A DNA stretch of 64,000 nucleotides from Lepeophtheirus salmonis (lineage: Eukaryota > Arthropoda > Copepoda > Siphonostomatoida > Caligidae), in the NCBI RefSeq assembly GCF_016086655.4, contig NC_052139.2, forward strand, positions 1 to 64,000, written 5' to 3'. Positions 10,241-21,228 of the stretch are shown piece by piece. The number at the start of each line of letters is the position of its first letter. Positions within the stretch are counted from its first letter, which is position 1. Under the pieces are notes generated by a model. That model saw nothing but the letters and a program-made list of their open reading frames with translations, searched no databases and had not been told where the DNA came from. Both the position numbers and the translations under genes were made by a program.

Positions 10241-11580
10241 GGAAAGGAAATTGCGTGAGACCTATAGACACTCGTCTTAGAAGAATGATATCTTTCCTCA
10301 GACTGCTCCTACGCATAAAATCCAAGAGAAAATATGGCTGGCTGAGTTTGAAGAGCTAAGTTCGTGGACTTCAAGATGAAGCAAATAGGCATGTTGACAA
10401 GATAATATCCCAAACGAAGTTTACAAGGTGTCTACTGGTCCGAAGTGGAGCCCTGGAATCCCTTTATTGTAAGAGTATTATAATTGCTCACGCCACTAAG
10501 ACTTTTCCTTGATGTACGGGAATAAAGCCCATAAACTCCTATGTATGGCAGATCTGCGCAAAGTTTGCGGGAAGGAGGTGGTAACAAAATCCCCTGATGG
10601 TATCTATCATTGTTGATAGGCTCCAAATGAATAGTTGAGAAATTTTCGTTGAGCAAACGGTAGGGCAGGAGATGGTTTAGGTCTAAGGCCTGACATCATA
10701 GCTCAAATAGATATAAAGGGACTGATAATTGATCCAACAATTGTCCCCGAGTTTGGCAACCTCAACAGGGTCTATTACAACAAGAAAACCAATTATAAAC
10801 CTGCCATTCTGGAAGAGTCTGCTATTACATAACAATAGTTATTTGGATCTGTTAAGTGATTATGTGTTTTACAAAATATATAACAAACCTCTTGAGTTAT
10901 GTAACAAAATAATAATACGATTGTTTAAGTATTGATTAAAAAATAATAAAGCATCAATGATATTCTTCAAAATTTACATTCCTTGTTTATGAGTTCTCCG
11001 TCATTTTTATTCTATTTTCTTGATTCATTCGGTTTTATTTTGGACATACAATGCTATTTCATTATTGAGATTGCTAGGCGAGTATAAATTTCAAAATCCT
11101 TCCTATTAATGGTTGTAGAACTGTTATTGCTCTGTATTTCAAATTATTGCATGCAATATGAAATGGGGATGCTATAGAAAATTTGATTTCCTGAGTAACA
11201 TTCTAATATTTACTATCTTATATCTTTCTGGAGAGAATACTAAAAATCACAAGGCAATAGAGGCCTATTCAATGCATTATCTTCGGTTCTATTAGCATGA
11301 TAATTACATTGAACCTAAATGAAAAATTAAGATTTTAATTTAATTTTATTTTTTTCATATATGTATTTCATGATTAGTACATAATATCCACTTATGTTTA
11401 ATATATTATTGATTTCTTGGATATATTGATTGTTTTTTTAAACTATAAAACTATACCTAATATTGAGATAATGGTGTTGTACGTATAATGGTTAGATACA
11501 GTTCTTCAAAGTTACAAGGCAACTAATAGTAATAGTAGTCTACCGTATTATATTCATAAATATTTTTGATTCAACCCATA
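10241..11580. other. no gene recognised
   Basis: Open frames at 10432-10656 (minus) and 10729-10935 (plus) have no recognisable motif. The first could extend the relic at 9.3-10.2 kb. From 10.9 kb the sequence is strongly AT-rich and non-coding in appearance. Confidence 0.3.
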
Positions 11581-11587
11581 ATTTTAA

Positions 11588-12619
11588 GAACATATTCAAT
11601 AATTTCGTCGATGGAATAATTTTGGAATGTCCTAAATTCCGTGACATTGAAATTGGATCTCCAAAGTTTGAAAATCTTGAGTCTCTATATAACATTGAAG
11701 TCGGAAATTCAATTAAATATGCTCCTAAATTGACTGCCGTCCAAGTGTAATAAAAAATCAATGTCAAGTTAGCTAATTCTCTATTACATCACATCAGTAT
11801 TGATGCCCTTGAGATGTAATCAAAAATCCATCCCCATTTTCTTAATACAATCCTTTTTCTAAAGGTGGTTCCTAGTTATTGGAACATATTGAATATGGGA
11901 TCACCCATCACTGGCTGTAGGAAAAGGGATAACCTTCAAAATCCTATACAAAATATGGACGATGAACAAATCATATTTTTGATAGCTTTTGAATATTGGA
12001 TAAAGAGGTACGCGTTGAGTAAAAAACCAGGAGTTTTAAGGGAAACTTTGATTGCTGTGAAACACTCAACTTTTGCTTAAATAGAGCTTATTCAGGAACT
12101 TCTTCAAACATAGGATTTTCCCTAGGTAGTCATTTTAGGTATGTGACTTCATTGAAGCAAGATTTGGAAGATCTAGAACACTTATCAAATTCTCTAAAAT
12201 GAAAATAAGTGATATTAAGCATGTTTTGTTTGAAAAAAGATCCAACCCATAGTAAGAAAAATTCGGTAAAGCTTCTGTCAGTGTTAGATGTTGATAGTTT
12301 ACTGGAATGTGATTTTGATGAACTTGACTTAAATTCATTATTTTTTATGTTAGCTCGAAACCTCAAGAAATTTGTGTCATGTAACTGTTTTCAATCCAAA
12401 TTTTGTTCATCCAATGAATTTCCGAATATCAATTTTGAAAAAGGATTTCTGGATGGTGAGTCTCAAACAGTCAAAGATTCTTTCATCAATATGATTAATC
12501 CAAGGAGGCCTTGTATATCCTTCAGATTCTATTTATTTAATTTGAATCGTTTCCTGGAATCTATATCAAACAATTACACAAAATACAGATCCCAGAGCAA
12601 TATTCTTAAATGGTGGTAG
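11588..12619 (+). pseudogene. unrecognised coding relic, three open pieces
   Basis: A plus frame at 11588-11749 reads ILECPKFRDIEIGSPKFENL before a stop. The spacing of Leu/Ile resembles a leucine-rich-repeat stretch, but only one or two repeats are present. Frames at 11865-12080 and 12209-12619 (136 codons, with LDVDSLLECDFDELDLNSLF) follow in the same direction. They may be exons of one protein, but I find no shared domain or convincing splice sites, and the opposite-strand frames at 11540-11767 and 12130-12366 are shadows. Function unknown. Confidence 0.25.
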
Positions 12620-13685
12620 TCAAAAAGATATATTTGTATTTATGATTGAAATTATTTATTATGAAAACACTGAGTTTTTTGATAATATTAAATTTATGTG
12701 TAATATTTGCAACCATAATTTAGACTGTTATATTTCCAAATTTGTTTAAGTTTTTTATGAAAAACTTTAAAATGAATATAATAATATCATGATTCATAAA
12801 ACAAACAAAAAAAGAAAATCATAATACTTAATCAAGAAAAGTCTTACACAAAAAAAAAAAAAAGTTGATTTCGATAGAGCAGTGTTCAGGGCAAAGGGGG
12901 TAAATCACCCCAAATAGGGTTATTTAGAAAATTTTGGGAGTGGATATTATTTCCATGCCATGAAGAAGGACTTCTACTTCCTAGTGTAATTAAATGGCAT
13001 GTCACAACAGGGGGGGGGTCCAAAGGGGGGATGGAGTGGCTTGGAAAAATTACAGATTTGAAAAAAAAAATAAAAATTTATATATCATGAGAAAACAAAC
13101 GACATTTTTTTTTCTATGATTTCTTTTCTATAGGTAATTCCATCAAAATGGAGCAAAAAAGTTCAAAAAACCAAGCTAAGCCACTATAAAAAAAAATTAT
13201 ATATTTATAAAATTTTGCAGACACCCCTCCCTAGTTTGGTTAAATAAATTTTACAAAAAGTTCTTCTGGAGTACTACTAAAAAAAGTTATCCGACCCCTG
13301 CCATAGAGGAGGAAAATAGAGGTGAAAAAGTATGCAAAATTGGTATTTCCGGCGGAAATCAACCGCCGAAACAGCCATAACATTTAATAAGTTGATTTTA
13401 TACCTCCGGATATAGACACACCATCTACTAATAGACCACATACTATAGCTGCATAAAACTTATCGAAATCAGAATATGCATTATTTGTCTCCCTAACAAA
13501 GCCTAGTGGCCAAGTACAAATCCTTGTCACCCCTATATTCTTTATATCAACTCAATTACACTCAAAATTTATGAACTCACTGCGTTTACTAGAAGGAGCA
13601 TTTATTTTATTCGATTTTGGTTGGATATTAATTACTCACCTCAATTTTAAGTTTGTGATTGACGAAGTATCTACAATCATCTACG
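12620..13685. other. no gene; homopolymer-rich repeat sequence
   Basis: AT-rich with G runs (near 13010-13030) and A runs (near 12850). The style resembles decayed MITE ends. Nothing coding. Confidence 0.35.
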
Positions 13686-13689
13686 CTCA

Positions 13690-13800
13690 AGGGTAAACAT
13701 ATCCCTTCCCGATCATTAAATTAATGGAGGATAATATCATCATATAAAAAGTATTTACAATTTTATGATTTTGAAAGGACAAAAACAACTGCTTTGGTCA
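13690..13800 (+). repeat. small fragment of the window's hAT element
   Basis: Short blocks match, in order, the hAT copies further right: atcccttcccgatcattaaa with aatggaggat (as at 45455-45495), aaaaagtatttac (as at 45580), and acaaaaacaactgct (as at 45726). Intervening sequence is deleted. A decayed, internally deleted copy. Confidence 0.5.
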
Positions 13801-14829
13801 CTCACACACCAAGACTCACATTTAAACTGTCAATATAAACAAAAGAAACGGTGTGAGGAGAGCTCGCATAGGGAAAATTTGAATAGGGAAAGTTTGTACT
13901 GGAATTACTCGAACTAGGAAAATTAGTAAAGGATAAAGCTGGCCGGGGGTGAAGAATTGCATCCTTTATTGAATGCAAATAATAATCTCCCTTACGAGTT
14001 ATGTAATGACTAATGCGTTCGAACCAGAGACAAAATAATTAATATTAATAAATATATGATCAAAGAAAAATAAGCAAACAGCAATTCGGATGGCGAAGTG
14101 CTAATCACTTAATTATACGGTATCAATTTTCATTAGACTTTAGACATGACGGATTATTCATATTGGAATAGACTTATGAATGGACAAACAAGCATAATAT
14201 CAGATTAGGTAAGAACAGTGATTTCCTCTTAATTATGAGCTAGGATGTATAAGTAGAAGAGGGGGCTTGATGTGGTGAGGCAAATCACTGAGAGGATTCA
14301 AGGAGGCACTCGAAGGTCGGATCGTAGAAGAGCACGAAGAAATGATGGATGTAAGGAAGGAAAAATGTACATCTCAGTACATTTAGAGCAACTGAGAATT
14401 GAAATTGAGAGATGAAAACTATGTTCTTCGTCTCTTCATTAATCTTCTTTCTTATTTGAAGAATAGGAGGCAGGCTGCACTACTCAGTCACTCAAGGACT
14501 TTTATCACCAGTGTTATATATCTAGAACTGGGAATTCATACCGTCAATGGATCTCAAACCAAGTTATGAGAACCGTAACAAGTTACTTAAAGACTCCTTC
14601 AACGAATTTTTGTATTTTCATAATATTATCGATACAATGACATTTGAATATCTAACTTCTTTTATAATAATACTATTCAGTGATATTTATCAAACAATAT
14701 TAATTTTACAACTTTATAATTTCATTCATTTCAGTTTTTCAATTTTTCTGAGATGTAAAAAATCATTAAATCATAATCTATGACGGGCACGTTCTCTAGA
14801 ATTCACGGTAAAGTTTCTCGAGAAACTTG
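13801..14829. other. no gene recognised
   Basis: The plus frame 14547-14783 has no motif and is AT-driven. Nothing else is supported. Confidence 0.35.
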
Positions 14830-15500
14830 ATTAACTTTTGGAAATGTATTTGAGAATATCAACAATCTCTTCGTCTGTAAGTAATCCAGATGGAATTATT
14901 TCTATGGCCAATTGAGACGGAGTTAAAATAGGGAAACGAATGGAGTACAAAGGAGGTCTAAGAATTTATCTCTTCTTATCTTCAGTCTGAGATGTTACCC
15001 AGTGGAGAACAATTCCAAAGACAACCATTGCATCTATATCCAGTTTATCAGATGACAAAAGATCCTTGGGTATTTTATTGTCTTTGATTCTCAGAACAGA
15101 GTGAGAGGAAAGTGTATTAGTTACATTGAGTACAATTTGACTCACACGCCTAGGAACCAGATTATCAACACTATGTAATTTAGATAAATAATAGAGGAAA
15201 CAAAGATTCTCATCTAGGATATCATTCATGAAGGAAATACACTTTTTCTGGAGAGTGGTTAAATCATACCTCTTGGCACAATAGTGCAGAGGACACACGT
15301 TTTCAAGACACAACGTAACCTGATCTGTGTATCGAAGAATGTTTTTGTATGGCCATAAATCCTTTCGGGAGACTCTCCTTTATTTCTGTCAACAATAAAG
15401 GAAACATAAGAGAAAAGTCATGACTTTAAAAGACACCCAAACCGATTCAAAGTCGTGTCAAACTCACTCAAGTGAACTTTTTTCTGAATGTACAAGTCAT
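14830..15500 (-). pseudogene. BTB-BACK protein copy (BTBD1/2/3/6-like), broken
   Basis: Minus-strand copy of a BTB/POZ-BACK protein, a family of Cullin-3 adaptors. In coding order: SEFDTTLNRFG (about 15470), an in-frame TGA, YVSFIVDRNKGESPERIYGH (BTB start), then a deletion removing most of the BTB fold. It continues with YTDQVTLCLENV..LHYCAKRYDLTTLQKKC (BTB end and BACK start), the open piece 14966-15313, and finally the block ending in TDEEIVDILKYIS and TVNSRE (14800-14960). The second copy at 35.7 kb aligns along its whole length and shares the early TGA. No introns are seen in the aligned part. Dead copy; family call firm. Confidence 0.75.
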
Positions 15501-16620
15501 AGAGAAATATATTTCTTTCTCCATGGTGTCAACACATGAAAACTAATTAAAACAATCGAAAGGAAAGTACACTTCATCTTTGTTTATTTCAACAAACTGA
15601 TCGTGGAGGAAAACAACTCAAGGAGTTTATTTTTTTTTTTTTTGATAAATGAGTTATGTCAAAAAATGGTCTACTCAAGTCGAGAGGAACCGAGTCGATA
15701 ATTGTTTGAGTGTAGAGAGGATTAATTACTTTATCTATGATGATCATAACAAATATCATAGAGACTTATTTATAATGTTTTTTTAGTGAATGTTTCTATT
15801 TAACCCTGTTCTTTAATATTTATACTTAAGTAAGTTACCTTTATAGAATATATTTATTTATCTATGGTACAAGTCATTTGTAAAGGATTCAGTTCTTTTA
15901 GTCATTCGTTCATTTGGTGATTCCATTATTTGGGTGAATCACATTCGCTCTAAGTTAATAGAAATACAGGGTTAGACTAAAGCTTTAAACCAAGTATCAA
16001 AACTAGGGCGAAAACAATAAATATGTCTTCGTCAGAATTTCCTTTTTGTCTACCAGAGGCAGTATTTTGTTATTATTTCTACCATCAAAAAAATATAACT
16101 CTAGCTATAGAGTAGAAACTATTCGGTGTTAAAAAAAAATAGCTAGATTTGAGTCACAAGTCTAAAAAGTGGAAACTAGAATATATTTTATTCTACTGCT
16201 TCTAGTATTAATAAATAGCTATTAAGTGTAGTTTAGTTATTTTAGTAATACATTATGTGAGATGTTAAGATGAATGTAAAGGTTTTCCGAGAATGGTCTA
16301 CCTTGACAGCTCCGCAACTTGTTCTTCAAGGGAGCGGATGAGCTTTTTGACAATATCAAGAATAATTTTAGAGAAAAACTCTACTAGTCAATTGTCCATA
16401 CATTAGGGCGACAATAAAATCATTTTTTTTTTGGAAAATGAATTGGCTTAGGCAAAAAAAATGGTTCCTAATTGTACAAAAAACATTTAAGACAAGTTTG
16501 AACAGTTTTGAAAAATATTTAGAGGTACCTCAACGGCCCTAAAGTTTTGAAATTTTTTAAAGAAAAAACGGAGTATTTTCTTGAATACTGTTCATATATG
16601 TACTTCAGATTCAAGTTTTG
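15501..16620. other. no gene recognised
   Basis: AT-rich sequence with no frame of interest. Confidence 0.35.
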
Positions 16621-16626
16621 TTTTTG

Positions 16627-16890
16627 TTAAATCATTAAATTGAGCTTACTAAATTGAAAAAAATATATATTTTATAGTTATTTCAATGAAAATAATATAT
16701 ATATGTTAAAAATAACGTCCGTTGAAGTTGATTAAAATTTAGCTTTGACCCTTTTTTTAATTTCTTTAGCTATTGTTTAACTGATAAACATGAAAAGTCA
16801 GCGAAAAAATTTCAATTTTTAATAACCATGGCCTTTGTGACCTTTTAAGGACTATTTCAAAGAAATTGACCATTTTTTTTCAATTTTAAG
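16627..16890 (+). repeat. left long inverted repeat of a putative element
   Basis: About 260 bp that match the reverse complement of 18140-18425 with many substitutions and small indels. The best-preserved blocks are agcttactaaatt, atatattttata(a/g), aaaataacgt, aaatttagctt, and tttttaat-accatggcct with tgaccttt. The pair encloses about 1.25 kb. Confidence 0.6.
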
Positions 16891-17114
16891 ACATAAAACC
16901 AGTTATAAAAATCTAAGTAACCCTAGTCGAAGATGATACCTATAAAAAAAATCATAAGGATAGATTTTTATTCTATTTTCTTCATGATATATCAAATAAA
17001 TTGAAAAGTACTTACTTTATTTATATTTGCATATTTAGACCCAAGATTTAGTCCGTTTAAATTATTAAATTGTTTATGTAAATTAATTTTCAAACCAGTA
17101 TATTTCAAATTTTT

Positions 17115-17960
17115 TTAAATTAATATAAGTGATATAAATAATTTCTTATTGTAAGTTTTAGAAAAATACTTATAACTTTGGTTAAATATTTTCTTATTGC
17201 TGTTGGGGTAAATCCTTCGATGGTCTTCCGCTACTTGAAGTTGTGAATCTTGTTTTGTTATAAAACCACTATATTCTGTGATGAGCGCCACTCCCCTTTC
17301 AGCAAGATCATTGGATACGTGGAGTAAATCAACTTTTTCCGATCCCTCCATTTAGTATTACCAACCATTCCTTAGTGCTGGGCCAATTTCTAAAAACTGT
17401 CAGGTACCTCCAAAATTTCTGAATTTTTTTTTAACTTCTTCGTGACAATGTATTAAATATTTTTATTTATAAAATCATTGCTCAAGTTTTTTTTCTCCTG
17501 TGCTTAACTTCGAGAGAGCTAATCATTTTCCTTTTTGTTTTTAAACTTACTCTATCATCGAAGAAAGTGAGTCGAGCGAGTTATTCCGAAAAATACCATA
17601 AATGCTTAGAAAATTTACAAGAGGTTGATTTTTAAATATGTCTATTAATTGAAGAATATTCGATTAACAACTTCATTAGATGGTTCAAAGGATAATTGGA
17701 GGCCTGAGATGCATTGACTCAAGTTTTGATACATACTCTTACTACACAAAAACACAAACATCACGTAATCCTCGTTCTTCCCTTGTTGTCGATTTGAATT
17801 ATAATCTCAATATGAGACTATATATCACTTTTGAAAGCAGACAAACACGTTGCATTGCACCAGGCGACATGAACATAACTCCACACTCTCGGGGATCGCC
17901 AAGAAATATAATTAATAGTTTTAATAATTATCTATTTTTGTCACCAAAAGATCTTTTTTT
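17115..17960 (-). pseudogene. relic B of the uncharacterised coding family, inside long inverted repeats
   Basis: Minus-strand pieces homologous to relic A. In coding order: a block with LGDPRECGVMFMSPGAMQ (about 17850-17910), LTFFDDRVSLKTKRKMISSL (about 17510-17580), QFLEIGPA (about 17390), then the open frame 17115-17351 with SNDLAERGVALITEYSGF and QLQVAEDHRRIYPNSNKK. The last block is the usual end of this family (VVExHRR..PD). Frames shift between blocks, so it is dead. It sits between two long inverted repeats, which suggests this protein family travels as cargo, or as the transposase, of a DNA element. The plus frame 17680-17967 is a shadow. Confidence 0.5.
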
Positions 17961-18139
17961 TTTGTAATTATCTCTTGCAAATTCAATAGTACAATCACGT
18001 TTGCATTCCAAAAGAAAGGCCAGCTCTTTATCTGCAGTTCCAGGTTTATAGAAAAAAGAGCAGTAATGTATTCAAATTATATATTTTTTTGATGGTATCA
18101 TCTTTAAATATGATGTCTTAGATTTTTATTTCTTGTTTT

Positions 18140-18425
18140 ATGAGTTAAAATTGAATTAAATGGTCAATTTTCGTGAAAAGGTCAATGAGGCCATGGTAAT
18201 TAAAAATCTCAATTTTGAATTTAATATGATTTAAACTTAATTAAAATTTTTCATATTTATCAGTCCAATATTGGGGTTACAATATGTAACAAAAAAGAAG
18301 GGTAATAAGCTAAATTTCTATCATTTTCAATTACGTTATTTTGAACATATAAATATTATTTTTGTTCAAATAGTTATAAAATATATTTGATTGTAAATTT
18401 AGTAAGCTTAATTTATTGTTTTTGG
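18140..18425 (-). repeat. right long inverted repeat of the putative element
   Basis: Reverse-complement partner of 16627-16890 (blocks listed there). Outer limits are uncertain because both arms have diverged; no target duplication could be read. Confidence 0.6.
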
Positions 18426-20189
18426 GGAATGGACCACGGACTACAGGTGGCAGATATTGATGGAACCTTCAAGAGAAGACTTAGAAGAGGTAGTTATTGA
18501 GTTTGGAATTTTTAAAGTTTTTAGAGTTGAACTCAGATGAAGAATATATGTATATAATCCATAATAATTTAAAAAGAATAAAGTATATTAACTAAGATTG
18601 AATTTGTGTTCCTTCTTTTGAACTTGTCTCCTGTAAAAATTTCAAAATTTGCTCTTTAGTTTTAGATTAATTTATGGGAAGATACTCACTTCACACACGT
18701 ATCGCCATCGGAGAGGATCTTCTCAAGAAGAATCCACCTACTAAATGTAAAACTAATTAGTCTCTGATGACAATATGAAATAATTGAAAAATATATATGG
18801 GAAATTATAATTCTCTTTCTTAATTAGTTAGCTATTAATCTAAGAAACTAAGATTTCTTGTTCATGACTATTTAATGTATCTATTAGTAATTTGAATTAA
18901 TATTAAAACATTATACGGGCACATGTATAGTAATTTCTTCGTGTAAGATCACATTTAAGGTCAATTTTCCCTTGAAAAATTATTTATATGTATCATGTAA
19001 AAGGATCTTCGTGTACAGCCACTAATAAAATTCCATGAGAAAAAAAACTAGGTACCAAAAGCAAGGATCCAGAAGATACATCGGCATAATGTGTGCGAGT
19101 GGATCACTTCATAGAAACACAGAGGTCAAAGTTCAATTATTTACCGAGATACGAAGGAATTGGGGGCTTAATAATATAAACGATATTTTAAACTACACTG
19201 AAACTACTCACCCTGCAATAACGATTCTGAAACAGTGCCTTCAGCTCTTTTGATTTCATCTCAGAAAGTATACAGTTGTAATCTTCAAAGATGGTACTGG
19301 CAAATTTGCGAATAATTTGAGCAAAAGTTATGCCTTTAGCATATTGTTGTGTACCCTATATCTCCTCTAGAGACCATTCTTCATGGTCGAACCTCCCATC
19401 CGAAAAAGAGATGCTAAACCCGGACGTTGATGCATTTGTGATAATTTCTAAATATGGATTTAATTTACGAAGGATAGGAGAGTACGAGTTTCTTAAATTT
19501 GACGATCATTTTAAGTAACACAGACTCTAGGAAGACAATTTGATTTATATGGAGTAAAATTTTTGTTCCCTTTAAAATGAGTCTCTGTATTATTAAACAG
19601 ATCGTCTGCTCCCTTGAATCACAGGTTGCAGAGCTTACAGAATAAAGCCTTATCCGAGGATTCCGATACATTATTCTTATCATCTGATATAATTAATTTA
19701 TAATTAAAAGTAAAATTATTAAGTCAATATAACTTTATAAAGACTAGAATATGAATCTAAATAAGCATAAAAGACGTCTTTTTGTCTTCAGTATGAATAA
19801 ATGAATGACTTGATAGGAAAAGCGATATCTTAGGAAAAAATATGAAAAATATTGACCATACTATTTTAAGCTTTAGGTTATACCATTATGTAATCGGACT
19901 TGCTAGATTTTTCATTTTGATGTACTGTTCCCACTGCTAGGCAAGACAGAAATATTTTGACGCCGGAGAGTATAACAGGGCTATTCTAACTACATATAAC
20001 AGTCAAGGAAAGCGATATATAGCTACTCTGTGTCACAGTTATACTCTGGACGTCACTATTAAAACGCGTGGGGAAATAAAACATCATTCGGAAAAGTGTT
20101 ATGGTATAACCTTGTATTTCAATTAACTTTGATATAGACCATGAATTTCTAAAGACCATGAATTCCATGTATACACCTAGTCTATACTA
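18426..20189. other. unrecognised; open frames around 19.0-19.7 kb
   Basis: Plus frames at 19035-19253 and 19330-19518 (the latter ending LRRIGEYEFLKFDDHFK) look mildly protein-like and may be one decayed gene, but no domain is recognised. The remainder is AT-rich and non-coding. Confidence 0.25.
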
Positions 20190-20479
20190 CAGTGGCTCCC
20201 AACCTTTGAATAATAGTGACCCATTTTAGAACGAGCAATCAGGATACGATCCCAATTCTATAAATATCTAATGTAAAGAATGGGTCATTTAAATGTTTGC
20301 AAGCCAAGATAAAAAGTAGAACGCTGCTTTGACTTCATTTCTTATCTGATTTTTTTTTTAAATTTTTACAAAAATTAACAAAAAAACATAAATTTGATCT
20401 TCAATTTATAAAACTGCACTGAGTTGGTTGCATTGTTGTAGTTTGTTTGTATGCATCATACATGTGCTCGAATTAAAGC
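20190..20479 (+). repeat. hAT-type terminal sequence
   Basis: At 20190 the sequence cagtggctcccaacctttg matches the terminal repeat style of hAT (Charlie-like) transposons, typically CAGTGGTTCCCAACCTTT. The partner end was not found, so this is one end of a non-autonomous or broken copy. Confidence 0.45.
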
Positions 20480-20520
20480 GCACTTGAAGTACCAAACTCA
20501 ATAAACTACATTTGCGTTAT
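20480..20520 (+). repeat. 41-bp direct repeat, copy 1
   Basis: Identical to 20978-21018, starting gcacttgaagtaccaaactc and ending tttgcgttat. The two copies bracket a hAT fragment. Confidence 0.9.
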
Positions 20521-20718
20521 ACAAATATATGTTCCTTCCTTCAATATATTTATAAGTTATTAATCATCATAACTCTCTTAAAAACACAAAAAAACAAGTG
20601 GATTGAAATATCTGAAAGAGATTGAGTCATGAATTTTATATATGGATAACTTACGGCAAAAACCAACGAATCACTCATGTAGCTGAGTTAAATTAGTACT
20701 TAAACTAAGTAATAACTA

Positions 20719-20977
20719 TGGTGGATAATTTTAGTAAGGATACAAAAGCGTGCGAGGAGAAGGGAATAAATACTTATGGTATTATTGATTAAATAATAAA
20801 CATCTTCCTCCATCAAGAACGTTATCAATTCCCGCCTTTATTATTCAATAATAATATAATATTAGATGCTGATAGTTGATAAAGAACTGAATAAAATGCC
20901 TAAAATAACGTCGCCTTCTGTCAGAATTTTTTTTGAAAATGGAGGCCCAGGAATTACTTACCGGACGAGAAACAGAT
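20719..20977 (+). mobile_element. 5' end fragment of the window's hAT element
   Basis: Matches the first 260 bp or so of the copies at 29704 and 44954: ggataattttagtaagga, gcgtgcgaggagaa, attcccgcctttattattca, gcctaaaataacgtcgcc, and ends within gagaaacagatg. The match stops exactly where the second 41-bp direct repeat starts. Confidence 0.75.
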
Positions 20978-21018
20978 GCACTTGAAGTACCAAACTCAAT
21001 AAACTACATTTGCGTTAT
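20978..21018 (+). repeat. 41-bp direct repeat, copy 2
   Basis: Exact copy of 20480-20520, joined directly to the truncated hAT end. Confidence 0.9.
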
Positions 21019-21228
21019 CATTGATTGAATTCACACATAATTATGAAGTAATAATTAGGAATAAAATGCTTTTCAGTTTTTAAAACTAAATATACCTTAA
21101 AAATAGAATATTATAGAGGGAAATTATTTATATTTAGAAAACATAAAAAAATACATCAATTACTTCAAAACTTGCAATACAAATAAATTAGAATAGGATA
21201 AAAATTTCATATTTAATTACTTTAAAAG

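Noticed and set aside
11540..11767. 75-codon minus frame
   Set aside because: The plus strand in the same place reads a more protein-like frame; the minus one has no motif.
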